From Holothuria scabra (lineage: Eukaryota; Echinodermata; Holothuroidea; Aspidochirotida; Holothuriidae), in the NCBI GenBank assembly GCA_037179385.1, contig CM074179.1, forward strand, positions 68,405,806 to 68,469,805: a DNA stretch of 64,000 nt, written 5' to 3'. A program made the position numbers and the translations under genes. Shown in pieces: positions 47,010 through 59,166 of this stretch (its first letter is position 1; each line of letters begins with the position of its first letter). The notes beneath the pieces are model-generated. The model did no database searches and was not told the origin of the DNA. It saw only the letters and a list, made by a program, of their open reading frames with translations.

Positions 47010-49524
47010 TGGCGCTTATCAGGACGTAGAAATGCCGCATCGGCCTGTAACCCAATTTGTTACCATAGAAAATTTGTAATTTTTCAATGTCTTCCAAGTT
47101 TAGGGGTCAGCGAAGGCACTGTTGTTACACCTTCAAGTGATCAACGTGAATATGAGGCTTGCAGAATAAAGCTTCACTGTGGATTCGAGGCCGTCTAAAG
47201 ACAGTGATTGATACACATGTTAACTAATTCTTCTGGTTTTTTTTTTTTGAATAGTCCTAGACACCGCATCCCGTCAGATTTCTTTGAAATTCAATCTAAA
47301 GGATAATTGGTCACCTGACTTGTTTCTTATACCTACTGAACCTGAAAGACAGGAACCCACTCCACTAAATTTTAATTTCAGCGATCATTGTTAAGCCCCT
47401 CGTTTACCAGAAACATCAGTGCGAGAGTGATGAATTTTGGGTTTCACTAAAAACCGATCGCTTTTAGATATGTAAAGAGATTGAAATATCGGCAACGTAT
47501 GAGGATGATTGCTGAAATTATGGTAACTTTTGGTCTTGAGTGGCAAACAATGCCAATATAATTACAATATCGATATGGAAGCAAACACAATGAAATGAAG
47601 TGTTCGAACCAGGTTGAGAAAGGAATGAAAAAAAATTATTAAAGGCTGTTAACTGAAATGTGGCTGATTTTAATCTTGACAGGGTCCTTTGATCACTTCC
47701 CATTAAACTGAGGTGCATTTTCTTTAAAAAGGGTTTCCATATTTGTTCTGCATAGTTCGAATGTAGAGATTTATGCACTAAATCCCGAGAATCAAAAAAG
47801 GAAAACTGGTCTTAGAGCTTTAAAATAAAGATGAACCATTGTCCCTATTTTTAACACGAAATGTACTATTTTTGTCTTTGTTAAAGTCATCAAAGTGACT
47901 TTGATCGCTGTTATTTATCTCTGATATTAAATAAAACTGATTGTTAAATTTCGATAGAATTTAAAAACTAACGATGGATATCGGCCTTGGCGACGATTTC
48001 TAAAACGTTGAATAAATCGGTCCTTGAGTTCAAGCTATTCAATGCAGTCCTAAGTTCTCACTAAGAAATAGATGTACCTTTTCTGTTCAAAGGCTTCCTG
48101 TACTTTCTAATGAGTTTGATAGTTAAGTGCTTCAAGTACTGGTTACCTTGGTGACTTCTTCACGGATTTTAAAGTTTTCAAAATTCGATAACAGACCGCA
48201 CAATAAATATCAGATAAATCCGAGGACGGTCACAGTTGCGTTTAATCATTTCTTTATAATCATAAATCTTTGAACCAGGCATAGCCAAACGTTATATGTT
48301 GTACTACAAATACACCTTAGTCACGTAGACTGGATGGCCCATCAACCCCTGATTTACCGTTTGCGTTTGTATATTTTTGCTCTCAGACTGCATATTCAAA
48401 AAAAAAATTGTACTTTATCTTTCGTCCGTTAATATTTTTAGTGATGTCAGTTATTAGGCTGGCATACCCCTGGTTCAGCTGGTTTGACTGCCTTGGTAGG
48501 CTAAATGTACCACTGGTGCAATGCAATATAGATTGTTCCACCAATATGATAATTTATTTCGCATACGTTTTATTGTAGTTTTTTGTTGTAAGTTCCGCAA
48601 ACAGCTTATCTACATGATGTCCCGCTGGCGAATTATGAAAAAAAGGAAAGTTCCTATAAGGATATGGTTCATAAATTTTTATCTGAGAAAACTATAAACA
48701 ACTTGTGAAAGAATGTTAATTAAAAAAAGGTGTTAGAATTTTTATCTTATTCATTAAGAATCGCGTCGCATTCGCATTTGTTCAATGTAAATCTACACCA
48801 AGATTCACAGTGATATATCAAGCTGCAACACAATCTCGTTCGAGCTTGGATATTTTGCAAGTGTTTCAACAGAGTATTTACAGTGCAGTGATTTTCAGGT
48901 CACTGAGATAACTGAACCAACCTTTGGAGTTCTTCGAGCTATAAACTGCATTCAAATAACCAGATTTATGGCAATGTGGAGGTTGAAGAATCCCGCCGAA
49001 ATCCATGTTATATATATATATTATATATTTCCAAACCCGTAAGTGTAACGTTTACTCAACGCAGTGGGCAAAGATTGATATTTCGAGTACAAAAGCAGGC
49101 ATATATTTTCCTTTTGTTCTGTGTGTTTAAACTCTATGTATGTGACTGCTCTGGGACGTTTCTTCTTACTAACTGGCAACCGTCATCCAGCCATCTTTAA
49201 TTGGTTTCGATGTTGGCCACACGGTGTACTCTTAATTCTCTCCAAACTATAGGTTAGATTGTTATATTTTCCATGTAATATTAAAAAAACGTTTTGATGG
49301 AAAAGATCATCTTACACACCATAACAGCACACAGGTTTGAAATTTAAACGTCGGTCGGGCTTCCTTGATTATCGGTTAGTTAGTAAGTCGACAAAATATA
49401 ATTGTTTACACTTCCTAGTATATCATTTATGATATATGTCTAGATGATACCAGGCGTATACATTTCAATATTAATGAGAAATTTGACTAAACTTGCTTTT
49501 AACTGGGTCGTTTCCTACTTCCAA
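47010..49524. other. Intergenic DNA between relic and gene 3
   Basis: Frames 47518-47778 (minus) and 48976-49200 (plus) show no domain. The part 49150-49252 resembles the block upstream of gene 2 at 40740-40824 and may be a noncoding first exon ending at donor GTTAGA (49253). Otherwise nothing recognised. Confidence 0.4.
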
Positions 49525-49684
<160 letters not shown>

Positions 49685-50002
49685 TTCATTTTTTGGCGTT
49701 TTTGATACAGAGTTATCATCTTGCATATTATGGTACCGTCCTCGGCCTTGTTAACACTTGCTCACAGCGAGGCAAGACCAACACCGCAATAAAAGTTTTC
49801 TGTCAAATTGGGTTGCTTCAGTTTGCACCTCTACCCATTTTCAAAAGGCTCTCTAAAATGTGCATGAACTTCATGTTGTCATCTGCATCAAGTAGCCAAG
49901 TTCTTTTTGCCACGTAAACCTTAAACACGTGCACCCATCTCAAATAGATGGACTGGCATTGTAATAACGTATGGAAGTTCTATTCTCGTTTTCCCCTTTC
50001 TG

Positions 50003-50036
50003 TCACCTTTTCTATCTACAGAAAACCACAAAATAA
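50003..50036 (+). promoter_or_regulatory. 3' splice acceptor and 5' UTR of gene 3
   Basis: A pyrimidine-rich run ending TTTTCTATCTACAG at 50021 forms an acceptor. It is followed by 15 nt of A-rich 5' UTR before the ATG at 50037. Gene 2 has the same spacing. Confidence 0.75.
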
Positions 50037-51212
50037 ATGGATAGTCAGTCTTTCAAAGCTGTTTCATCTTCAGAAGATCACAAAAATAAGACTTCAAATC
50101 CAAAGGCACTATCTGCGGTGCCAGTTGCAAATGACGTTGGAAGGGAGGATCACGAAGTTACACTAACACACCAGCTTAATGATAAGGAAAATGCGACCGA
50201 TGTAGGAAATCATGGAAGCACAAACGAATGTCGCTTTCAAACGGTGATCCAGTTTTTGCGCCAACGTCGGGGGCTGGTGTTAGCAACTATCGCACCCTTC
50301 CTGTTTTCCTTTCAGAGTTTGTTCGTAGATGTTCTAACCGAAACCTTAGACTCTTTCCAAGTCGTTTTAATACACGCTCCTTGGTATGTGATGTGCTGTT
50401 TTCTTCTCTTGTTGTATGCAAGAGTTCGTCCTCCGAAGAACTGCATACATTATGCATGGCTCTTGGGAAGCGGTGCTGCTCAGTCAGGAAGCTCATGTTT
50501 TCTTGCTTTAGCTCTTGCTAACATGCCAGTTGGGGACGCTGTTAGTATTTTGTTTACTGCTGCGGTTCAAGTTGTTTTCTACAGTCGAATAATATTAAAG
50601 GAGCCGATAAGGTTATTTGATTTACTTGTTGCCCTAGTGGCTCTCGGAGGGGTTGTTATTATCGCTCGACCTCCATTCATCTTTGGGACAACCAATGACA
50701 ACTCTGACAATGACGTCACGCTTCAAGGAATAATTTTCGCATTAGCTGGATCTTGTTCAGTTGCTATAATGTACGTTATGAACAGAAAGGTATCAATACT
50801 TGGTATTAATAGTTATTTTTGCATGTTTTCTAATGGAATTATGGTATGTGTCACTAGTGGTATATTAACCTTAATACTGAAGATATGGCGTTGGCCTACA
50901 ATGTACGAATGGCTGTTTGCAGTCCTCGCTGGTGTGGTATTTGTCGGTAGTAACTTTACAGTATTCTATGCATTGAAAGTGGAGGCAGCAACACTGGTTA
51001 CAGTCATAGGCACTACGGAGATCATTTATGCTTTTGTCTGGCAAATAGTTTTTCTCCACCAGCTGCCATTTTGGACATCTTATGTAGGTACTGTTTTGAT
51101 TATAGTTGCGTGCGTTGGAACTGCCCTGAAAAGCAAACCACAGCCGTCTACGTCATCGTCCCGGCTTGATGCTACAGGTATTCCCTCTCCTCTGCAAAAC
51201 AGTAATGTATGA
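50037..51212 (+). CDS. SLC35G1-like EamA membrane transporter, gene 3
   Basis: 391 aa in one exon starting MDSQSFKAVS, 15 nt after a splice acceptor. Layout as in gene 2: a ~73-residue hydrophilic N-terminus, ten predicted spans, two EamA repeats and a short Ser/Pro-rich tail ending S-N-V. Landmarks: DVLTETLDSFQVVLIHAP (98-115), PVGDAVSILFT (164-174), LKEPIRLFDLL (187-197), ARPPFIFG (210-217), KVEAATLVTVIGTTEIIYAF (314-333) and LPFWTSYVGT (343-352). The 40-nt stretch around TTCTACAGTCGAATAATATT is identical to gene 2, and similar near-identical patches suggest recent duplication or gene conversion; the N-terminal 70 residues are much less alike. Overlapping ORFs in other frames are shadows. 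Substrate unknown; membrane location is clear. Confidence 0.95.
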   Translation: MDSQSFKAVSSSEDHKNKTSNPKALSAVPVANDVGREDHEVTLTHQLNDKENATDVGNHGSTNECRFQTVIQFLRQRRGLVLATIAPFLFSFQSLFVDVLTETLDSFQVVLIHAPWYVMCCFLLLLYARVRPPKNCIHYAWLLGSGAAQSGSSCFLALALANMPVGDAVSILFTAAVQVVFYSRIILKEPIRLFDLLVALVALGGVVIIARPPFIFGTTNDNSDNDVTLQGIIFALAGSCSVAIMYVMNRKVSILGINSYFCMFSNGIMVCVTSGILTLILKIWRWPTMYEWLFAVLAGVVFVGSNFTVFYALKVEAATLVTVIGTTEIIYAFVWQIVFLHQLPFWTSYVGTVLIIVACVGTALKSKPQPSTSSSRLDATGIPSPLQNSNV

Positions 51213-53870
51213 GATGTTCTGATATTACTGGATCAAAATGACACTTTGTACAGGAGGAGATATGTGTGATAAATTGAATAAGAGGAGAGGCGTGATATGA
51301 GATGGGGATCGCTTTTAGGTGACTTTCACGTGCAAACTATGCATATTTCAGAAGCCATCGGCAAAGAATGTGTGTGTGTGTCTATGTTTTGGCTGCGGTA
51401 TATCACCGATATCTCATGGAATCAACGGACATGGCTATTATAGATAAGTTTATTTAATTAGAACAAATACAGTCAAACACATTGCATTTGGTGCATTAGG
51501 GCTTGGTTAGTTTTAGATGGAGTGTTTATAGTCCGAAAAATACAATACGTTTAAATCGATACAAGTGATTCAGGTCTTATAGGCCGATAAAATTAAAAAT
51601 TTTAGAGAAATGGCAACAAGTTAAAACGATAGTCCCTGCTAATGTAGTAGCAAAAATTCCAATTTAAATATGCAAAGGAAATGTTTTCAAGCCAAAAGTT
51701 CAATACATCTTTCAGAATAGCAGGATACAAATTTTAGAAACTAGTTAAAGGGATGTATTGCCTATAAATTGTTCCAATAGAGTTCAAAATATAGCTAGAA
51801 ACATCGTCAAACCATTCGAAATCAACCATACACCCCAACAATAACTTCATCTCTCCAAAATAATGTGAACAAAAAGAACTTTAGAAGTTGCATCATTTAA
51901 AATGCTGTGAAAGTTTGGGTCCGTGGAAAAATTGATCTTGAGCAACAAATTACTGAATTTCAATCTGAGGGAGACTTTATTTCTTGAAAAGAAGACCACC
52001 ATACTGCATTATGTTAAATCATTCATCACTCGGTGTCATTAAAAAGTGGTTTGAAAAAATTTTCTTCTTAAACAAACGCAATATTTCTCTTTTAAATGTT
52101 CTACAAATTATTACTCTCAGCTGGGTTTTGCATTTTGATGATGTCATATTCGTTGAAGTTGTAAATTTTCTTTGCCTACGTATTACGATTCCCTTACTGA
52201 ATGATGGATCATTTTTGTAAACACCTCGGCAGAAATATCGAAATGACGTTTACAAAAGAATTGTTCCAATCTTGTGTGGATTTTCATATCGATCTCGAAA
52301 GGATCCCGGTGGTCCATGATGACTGTCGGTGAACCGCCAGATAAAGATGGGAGGGATAGACATATATTGAGTTAGGATCATAGATGCATATCGCACACTG
52401 CCACTACGTTTGTTGGACATGTATGAAAATGAAATTTTATTTTTTTTATCTGGTGTCCTCTAACATATGTAATGTTTTTTAAATATGACTGAACGAAACA
52501 GAAATGTTGGTCTGTTTTAAGAAATTATAAGAAAGCAGTATTTATGAACTAGATGGTTTGCTTTACAAGTAAATACAAATCGAAGCAACTGAACATAATG
52601 TATGAAAAACAGGAAAAGCGCAAATATTAACGCCCCTTGAACTCAGGTCTCGATCGAGTAATTATGTAATGACATAAAAATAAAACGGTCGCACTATCAT
52701 CACGCAGAAGATAATTTTCGTCTTTGGTGTGAACGAACTTTTAAACTTCTGGGTTATATACTCAACTTCAGATTTACGGTAGTCTATTTCATACGGTAAT
52801 TAATGTCTTATACTGTATGCTATTTACAGGTAAAACAAATTCTTATGAATCCCATTTTGTCAAGCACACAAAGTTCTGTTTGAAAAATTAAAGTGTGTCC
52901 TTCAGTTCCTAGTGTTTTACTAAAGAGTTCATAAAATACACCACAACATGCTATGCTATTCATTCATGATGCAAACAGATATTTGTATTGTTTTAGGCTA
53001 CGTCACACTTGTTTTTCATTATAATCAAATGTTCGTTTAACAGCTAGATTCCACATCCCAGAAAGATAAGACTTCCAGTGAGTCCCGGATTCACTATATT
53101 GGTAAGCACTGACAAATTTGGCGTTTTGCATACCTCATAGCTTGGAATACGAAAAATGACGATTAGTAGCAGCAAGGTCGCTAATAGTCCACTTTTGCGA
53201 CATTTCAAATTTTCAATAATAAACCTACCAATGCAGCCAAAGACCATAATATGTTACACCACTCTAAACAGGCAAGGTTTTCACGGAACATTTGACCTTG
53301 TGAAACGGCCAACAGCATCAAATTTCGCAACCTGTCTATTAGTTAACGTAATTGACAGTGTTCATAGTGATGTGCGGTCTATTCCAGCATGTACTGATAT
53401 ACACTTCTAACAGTCTGAAAAAAATACACATCAGATAATAATAAAGCTAGTCCAACACGTCAAAAGTTTTAATGGTATCTTGAGAAATGTAATGTTTTAT
53501 TAAATATTTACATTTACATTTAATTAATATCTTAGGATCTAGACTTGAAATGGGCCAACAGACAACTTCATATCAGAAAAGGCTGCGCCAACAGTTTCCA
53601 TGGATTCTATATTTTGATAATTTTAATATTGTATTAATTTGTTTCATGAAACTCATATAACACGGTACATCATCCATCACCAGTCACCCTTGAGAAGTCT
53701 AGCTAGTAGAAGAACAAATCTTACAATTTCTTCTGAAACATTCTTAAATCCTTACCAAATCTGGCAATAATACCTTCACTCATTACGTCACTTGAAACTT
53801 AATTTCTAATTTACCCCGGCAGCCCGGGCGGGCCTTAAAGGGTACGAGCAGTCGCTCCAAACTCTTCTGT
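51213..53870. other. Intergenic DNA, no supported gene
   Basis: Only short frames (51984-52220 plus, 53044-53247 minus, 53156-53410 plus) with no domain, repeat or splice logic. The 3' UTR of gene 3 begins here; no convincing AATAAA within the first few hundred bases. Confidence 0.45.
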
Positions 53871-53875
53871 TAGTG

Positions 53876-54096
53876 AGATGGAGTTGTATGGCCTGGATTC
53901 TTACCCACTGGTTCAGGTCAAGTCGGCCACGGCCTTTTTCCAGTTGTGGCTTCACTGCTTTATTCAGAGCATCACGCACAAGGGCAATATGGTCCAGTTT
54001 TAGAGTCTGCGGTGTTACACGACCTGAGCATAGAACTCGGGCCTTCTGTGTGAGAGGCAGATGCTCTCACCATTAGACCAAACACGCGGTCTCCAC
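53876..54096 (-). mobile_element. tRNA-Glu-derived SINE, copy 2
   Basis: Read on minus, the head begins near 54096: GTTTGGTCTAATGGTGAGAG (full-length A box and D arm), then TCTGC / ACAGA around loop CTCTCAC (anticodon CTC, Glu), then B-box region GAGTTCTATGC. The body shares CCACAACTGG, AAAAAGGCCGTGGCC and ACTTGACCTGAACC with copy 1 at 10949-11168, and the final AACTCCATCT lies at 53876-53885. Similarity along both head and body shows a single SINE family rather than two tRNA pseudogenes. Confidence 0.85.
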
Positions 54097-54149
54097 ACGC
54101 TTGTAAATAAACAGCAAATTTCAAAATTGTCTTCAAATGTTTCTTTAAA

Positions 54150-54520
54150 GAGCAGAAGCAGTCATCCCAAATTGAAGTAGTGTAGTAGACTATGCAGTTT
54201 CATGATTGGCTGTTGGGAGTCACGTGACAATGTTTTTTCTCTTCAAATGTGAAATAAACTAGAAATAAGTACTTGGTTTACTTTGAATATGCAATAGGTA
54301 AATTATAAAATGTAATGAAAGATACTTTGAAGACAAAAAAGACAAAGTTTGTCCTATATAGCTTTTTCGTCAAAATAAGTTTTGGGAGTCTGCTCTTTAC
54401 CTTCAAGTTATCTTTCAAAGTACGTACGATGACAAAAATGCATATGTTAGGTGGAGCAAGCGGTCACTACGAGTAATGTTTGCAGTCGACGAGGAAAAAT
54501 ATTGTTGCACGTTTCCCATG
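54150..54520 (+). repeat. Dispersed repeat, empty copy
   Basis: It matches 25980-26700 without the 401-bp palindromic insertion: GAAGTAGTGTAGTAGACTAT is continuous here. Similarity continues through TTTCATGATTGGCTGTTGGG, CTCTTCAAATGTGAAAT and CTTGGTTTAC, then weaker to TTTGGGAGTCTGCTCTTTAC near 54395. Confidence 0.8.
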
Positions 54521-54639
54521 AGCCAGTTCGTTGTTCTTAAATACTTCAGCAAGGTGCGACAGCATTTCTCTTAAAGTTAAGTAGTTAATAACAGAGAATG
54601 ACTTCTTTTTTTTATTTCTTTTCAGCGGACCACACTAGG

Positions 54640-56560
54640 ATGTTACTTTTCCCGGTGGCGTATCATGGAGGGGGGGGGGGGCTGGGCCACCCCCTCATGG
54701 ATGCCATTTTTTTTTTTAAGATTCTTTAAATACGAAGCCATACATTAACAATACAGATTTTACATCAAACGATAGCATATTTGGCACCAGATTGCATGTA
54801 AGGACACTTATTTTTCAAAATCTTTCAAAGGGGTAGGATTGACTCTGCAAGGCCCCTCAGTGATGCCATTTTGGTATTTAATCCCTAAAATAGACAAATT
54901 TTGTCAAATTCCAATTTTTACTGGAAAAGGGTAGCCCCTGTATATCCCTGGTGGCACTGAATACCTCTAACTACATTTGTAATTTTAGAAATTTTCAAAA
55001 GGGAGGGGCTTATCCCCTAGACTACTTCCAGGCCACATAGACGTACGAGGCGGGGAGAGGGGAGTGGAGGATGTTCATGGAAGGTAAGAAATAGTTTGCA
55101 ATTTATACCCAGTGGATGTTAGGGGTGAAATCATTAACAAACGGGATTGCGAGCAGTCACACACAATTTCATCAATTCAGCCTATCTTTAACTTAGCCAA
55201 GAGTCTCCATAGGGAAGCATGAGCATATTTTGAATTCCGTTGTATAGTTTCCCGGAAAAGGATTAAGTAAAGATAAAGATAACAGTGGAAGTACATTTTA
55301 CGTAGTAATTTTGTGATCATTCAGCATGTTCCTGATTTTATTCTTATTGCAAACAAAAACTAAACTTAAAACTGCATGTTAAGGTTTTCTCTACAAACAT
55401 GGAAAGGCAATTTTTAGCTATTTACAGACGTTTTATAAATAGTTTTAACCCAGCCGCCTTGAAATTGTTTACATCGTATGGTTCCATTTCTGTTTTATGT
55501 TAGGTTTTGTGTTTCCAATTTTAGAGTTTTACTTTTATACTTCCATTGTTTAATATTGTTAAACTATTATTTATTTATTTTTTTAAGTTTTTGGAACATT
55601 CAGATGTGATTTTCGATACCTGTATTAATATTTGCAGTAATCGAATAAACAATTGAATTAAATCGAAAAAAAAAATGAATTGGTTTGTGGGATCGCGATC
55701 ATTTTCAAAATTGTTTCTACCCAAAGGTGGCACTCCGCTTAAAGTCTTTCTGGCAAAATAACATTTTTAGGATCAAAAGTATTTTTTTTTAAATCTGATC
55801 ACTTTGCAGTTTGCGAACTTACTTTATAGTGGAAATTATACTGCAAACGACAAACGAAGAAAGCAACTGCTTATATTTTTCGTAAAAGTCAGGAAAATGC
55901 TATTTCCGGTCTTTTTAGGGGTCTGATTTTTCCACATCTTCCATATGCTCCGTATTAGCAATAGTGGCGTTCCACTTAATTAGACAGTCCTTTGGGGAAA
56001 TCTAGTTTTTGGGGGCAAAGCAGCTTAGTTTTAATAACTATTTTTTTCACTGCAGTTTGCGATCATATTTTGAAGTGAGTTAGGTTCTTCGTATTAGTCT
56101 GGAAAATGCTTTTTCCGTCCATCTGAGGGTTCTGTTTTTTTGAAAATTTCTCTAAGTTCCACGCCAACCAATATTAGTGCTCCGATGATATAACATTTAT
56201 GGCAGCATAACGTTAAGTGGCTAAGACAAAACCGCCAACTAAAATGCTCCCTTTTGTATACACCTATCGATGACCTTTCGTTTTGACCACTAGAAGTTTG
56301 CAAACTTAAGACATGTTCTTCTTCGAAAGGTAGCGTAAATGGGATAAGAGAGCATGTAAACACACAAAGGGTTGTAGTTTTATCCTCATGAACGAACTCA
56401 ATGCAACTTTTTACACTGTTACTCTCAAAGTCGAAAAATCTCGCACCATTTTGCATTTAGGCCCCTTGAAAATGTTAAACATTTCCAAAGGGGATGGGGA
56501 CACCCCCTTAGACCCCTCCTTTAGGCCGGCGATCACTCTCCATAAGGAAAATAAGGAAAA
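54640..56560. mobile_element. Decayed DNA-transposon material with repeated module
   Basis: A G-rich start (GGTGGCGTATCATGGAGGGG near 54655) resembles a hAT-like end but has no clear partner. Three diverged module copies follow in the same orientation, near 55680-55760 (GGTGGCACTCCGCTTAAAGT), 55890-55990 (AATGCTATTTCCGG, GTGGCGTTCCACTTA) and 56100-56190 (ATGCTTTTTCCGTCC, CACGCCAACC). A stretch near 56440-56530 also resembles the interior of the ~1.5-kb elements (CACCATTTTGCATTTAG, ACACCCCCTTAGACCCC). Boundaries are uncertain. Frames such as 56094-56456 are not genes. Confidence 0.45.
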
Positions 56561-56756
56561 TGTCCCGAACACTTACTATTGTAAGCGTTATCGGGAATAT
56601 TACATTCATGTCAGTCATATTTTTCCTTACTTAAAATTAATTTCTGGTTTACATCTGCAAATTTCTGGCTGTTATAGTTCCCATGCGAAGCCAGATATAG
56701 AACCGTATACGGGTATCATAATAAAAAAAACCCATATCAATAATAAAATTCCATTC

Positions 56757-56995
56757 CAGATATGTTAATATAGTTTTGCATGGCCATATCAAGCCAGATG
56801 TAACTTGGTGAAATGCCTTTTCAGATATTTAAATAAAGTTTTATAAGGCCATATGAAGTCAGATATTACTTGATGGAACGCCAGTCCAGATGTGTTGGTA
56901 CAGTTTAAGATGACCACATCTAGCCAGATATTACCGATTAAAACACCCTGCCAGATATACATGTAAACTTTTGGCATGGTCATACTAAAACTTTT
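56757..56995 (-). repeat. ~67-bp satellite, inverted block
   Basis: Three to four imperfect units. Reverse-complemented, they give CAAGTT..ATCTGGCTTGATATGGCCA and CTTTATTTAAATATCTG, the words of the array at 33740-34250. More diverged here. Confidence 0.8.
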
Positions 56996-57414
56996 TGGTT
57001 TAGTTTGTAAACCTGTCCTACAAAGAGGCCCTCTTAAAAGCTCAATAAGTACCAGCAAACCAAAATCATAGCATTCAAACCATATTCATTCATATTACAC
57101 TTACATACGCAAATAGTTTCCAATGTGGGCGTGGTCAGGAATTTAGAGCCCTGATATTCTTTTTCTATGATTTAGGAAGTAAAATGTAAAAAAAAAAATC
57201 ATAAAAAATCAACAAATTTTACGTTGGAATGTTGCCCCATACAATAATCAAGCCAACAATGCAGTGTAAAAATTGGGAATTTTAGGGCAGTTTTGTTCTT
57301 CACTTTTAAGTAATGTAACAACTTCAAATAATGAAGACAATGTAATACAGTGGACAATAAACTTTGTTAGAGATGTTCACATAGTTCTTACATATATTGG
57401 TTTAGCAAGGCTTT
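56996..57414. other. Intergenic DNA before LINE
   Basis: AT-rich, no feature recognised. It could include decayed 5' LINE sequence, but I cannot read coding in it. Confidence 0.4.
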
Positions 57415-57746
57415 GACTTTGATGTCGGTACATAACTTAATAGATATTTGGCGGGAGAAAAAACCCTTTGTAAAGAGTAACACTGTCTTGAAGCTCTAAC
57501 ACAACCCGCGGTATTCACTCTCGACTGGACGTCTTCCTTATTTCAAATTATTTGAAAAGTTCTGTTCAGTCCATAGTCTTCTCACCTGGCATCCAATCAG
57601 ATCATTCCTTTTGTATTTTAAATATTTTCCTGCAATCTATAGAGAGGTGACCAGGTATTTGGAAACTTAACAATTCATTATTAGAAGATTCCAGTTATGT
57701 CAGTCTGATAAAAGACCAACTGTCGACAGTTCTGCACAATAATGAC

Positions 57747-58196
57747 ATGAATGATCCAGAAACTAACTGGGATTTTATTAATTATAAAATCCGACATGTT
57801 TCCACGAAGTTCTCAAAATTTAAAGCTGAAGAAAGAAGGTATAGAGAAAAACAACTTTTTCATAAAATTGCTTACCTTGAGCAGAAGTCCTTTGTAGACC
57901 CGTCGCCAGATATATCTGCTAGTTTGAAAGAGGCTCAGAATAAGCTCTTACACTACTATGATCTTAAGTTGCAAGGAACAATTATCAGATCTAGGGCTAG
58001 ATGGGTTGAAGATGGCGAGAAAAACACCAAGTATTTTTTAAGTTTAGAGAAAAGAAATAAGCAGTACAATACCATCACTCACATTGTAAGTAGTGACGGA
58101 CTGATAGTAACGGACAATCAGGATATCCTAAATGAAGTTATGAATTTTATTCTAACCTCTATCTTTCCCGTACCTGTTCTCCTGCCCCTTCTTTAA
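57747..58196 (+). pseudogene. LINE ORF2 linker segment
   Basis: A 149-aa open segment between the endonuclease and RT domains. It contains a coiled, charged stretch (KFKAEERRYREKQLFHKIAY) and the conserved GTIIRSRARWVEDGEKNTKY of L1/Tx1-like ORF2. It ends at a frameshift where the frame runs out before the RT. Confidence 0.75.
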
Positions 58197-58286
58197 TGGT
58201 CTCCCAGATCGCGGTAATACCAATCTTAATTTAGATGTATGTGAAGGGGCTCTTTCTTTAGATAATGCTGAAAAGCTCTACTTTCT

Positions 58287-58799
58287 TTGACTAATGACAA
58301 ATCACCTGGAACTGATGGCTTATCTGTAAGCTTTTATAAAAAATTTTGGCTCTTCATCGGCCCAGCCGTGGTGAAGTCATTGAATTACGCTTTTTACAAT
58401 GGTTCTCTCTCAACTGAGCAGTCTCGTGGGGTTATTTCACTCATTCCTAAGCCTGGTAAACATTCAGAAAAAGTACATAATTACCGTCCTATTTGTTTGC
58501 TAAATGTAGATTATAAAAGTGCGGCAAAAGCCTTAGCAATTAGACTCAAATCAGTAATTTCTTCTCGTATTGGGCCCACCCAGACAGGCTTCGTTAAAAG
58601 CCTCTTTATTGGTGAAAATTTAAGGTGTGCTTTAGATCTGATTGATCATAATTCAGATAATAATATTCCTGGCTATATGTTTTTCATAGATTTTGAAGAA
58701 GCCTTTGACATGATTGAATGGGATTTTATTAGGCATCTCTTAGATACTTTAAGCTGGGCAGCGACTTTAGAAAATCGGTGTCTATCCTTCACAAAATAG
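58287..58799 (+). pseudogene. LINE RT fingers and palm (motif A)
   Basis: A 170-aa segment, DKSPGTDGL to FIDFEEAFDMIEW. The first catalytic Asp is intact. It ends in a frameshift just before the template-switch and primer region (KIVTHVC-like). Confidence 0.82.
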
Positions 58800-58809
58800 T
58801 TACGCATGT

Positions 58810-59166
58810 GTGATCACAAATGGTTATTCCACGGGGTACTTTCGTGTTAGCATGGGAGTCAGACAAGGTTGCCCATTAAGCCCTTATTCATTTATTTTAT
58901 GTGCAGACGTTATGGCTTTGAGGGTTTTAAACACTAATGATATACGAGGTATTCATGTTGATGCCTATGAGTACAAAATTTTAAAATATGCGGACGCCAC
59001 AGCTTTTATTTTGGATAATTGTAATATTTCCCTGCAGAAGATTTTGGACATTCTTAATCAATTGAAAGTCGCCTCTGGCCAGTCAATAAATGTTTCTAAT
59101 TCAATACTGTTTTCCCTTGGCCCACTCGTTAGAAATTTTCTTTTTTTAAGGAATTACTGTAAGTGA
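58810..59166 (+). pseudogene. LINE RT palm (motifs B and C, mutated)
   Basis: A 118-aa segment with VRQGCPLSPYSFILCADVMA (motif B) and YADATAF. The usual motif C is F/Y-A-D-D, so the second Asp is Ala, which would abolish polymerase activity. Confidence 0.82.

Noticed and set aside
54000..54096. Possible tRNA gene on minus strand
   Set aside because: The anticodon stem has a mismatch, the T arm is degenerate (GAGTTCTATGC), and the same SINE body follows.
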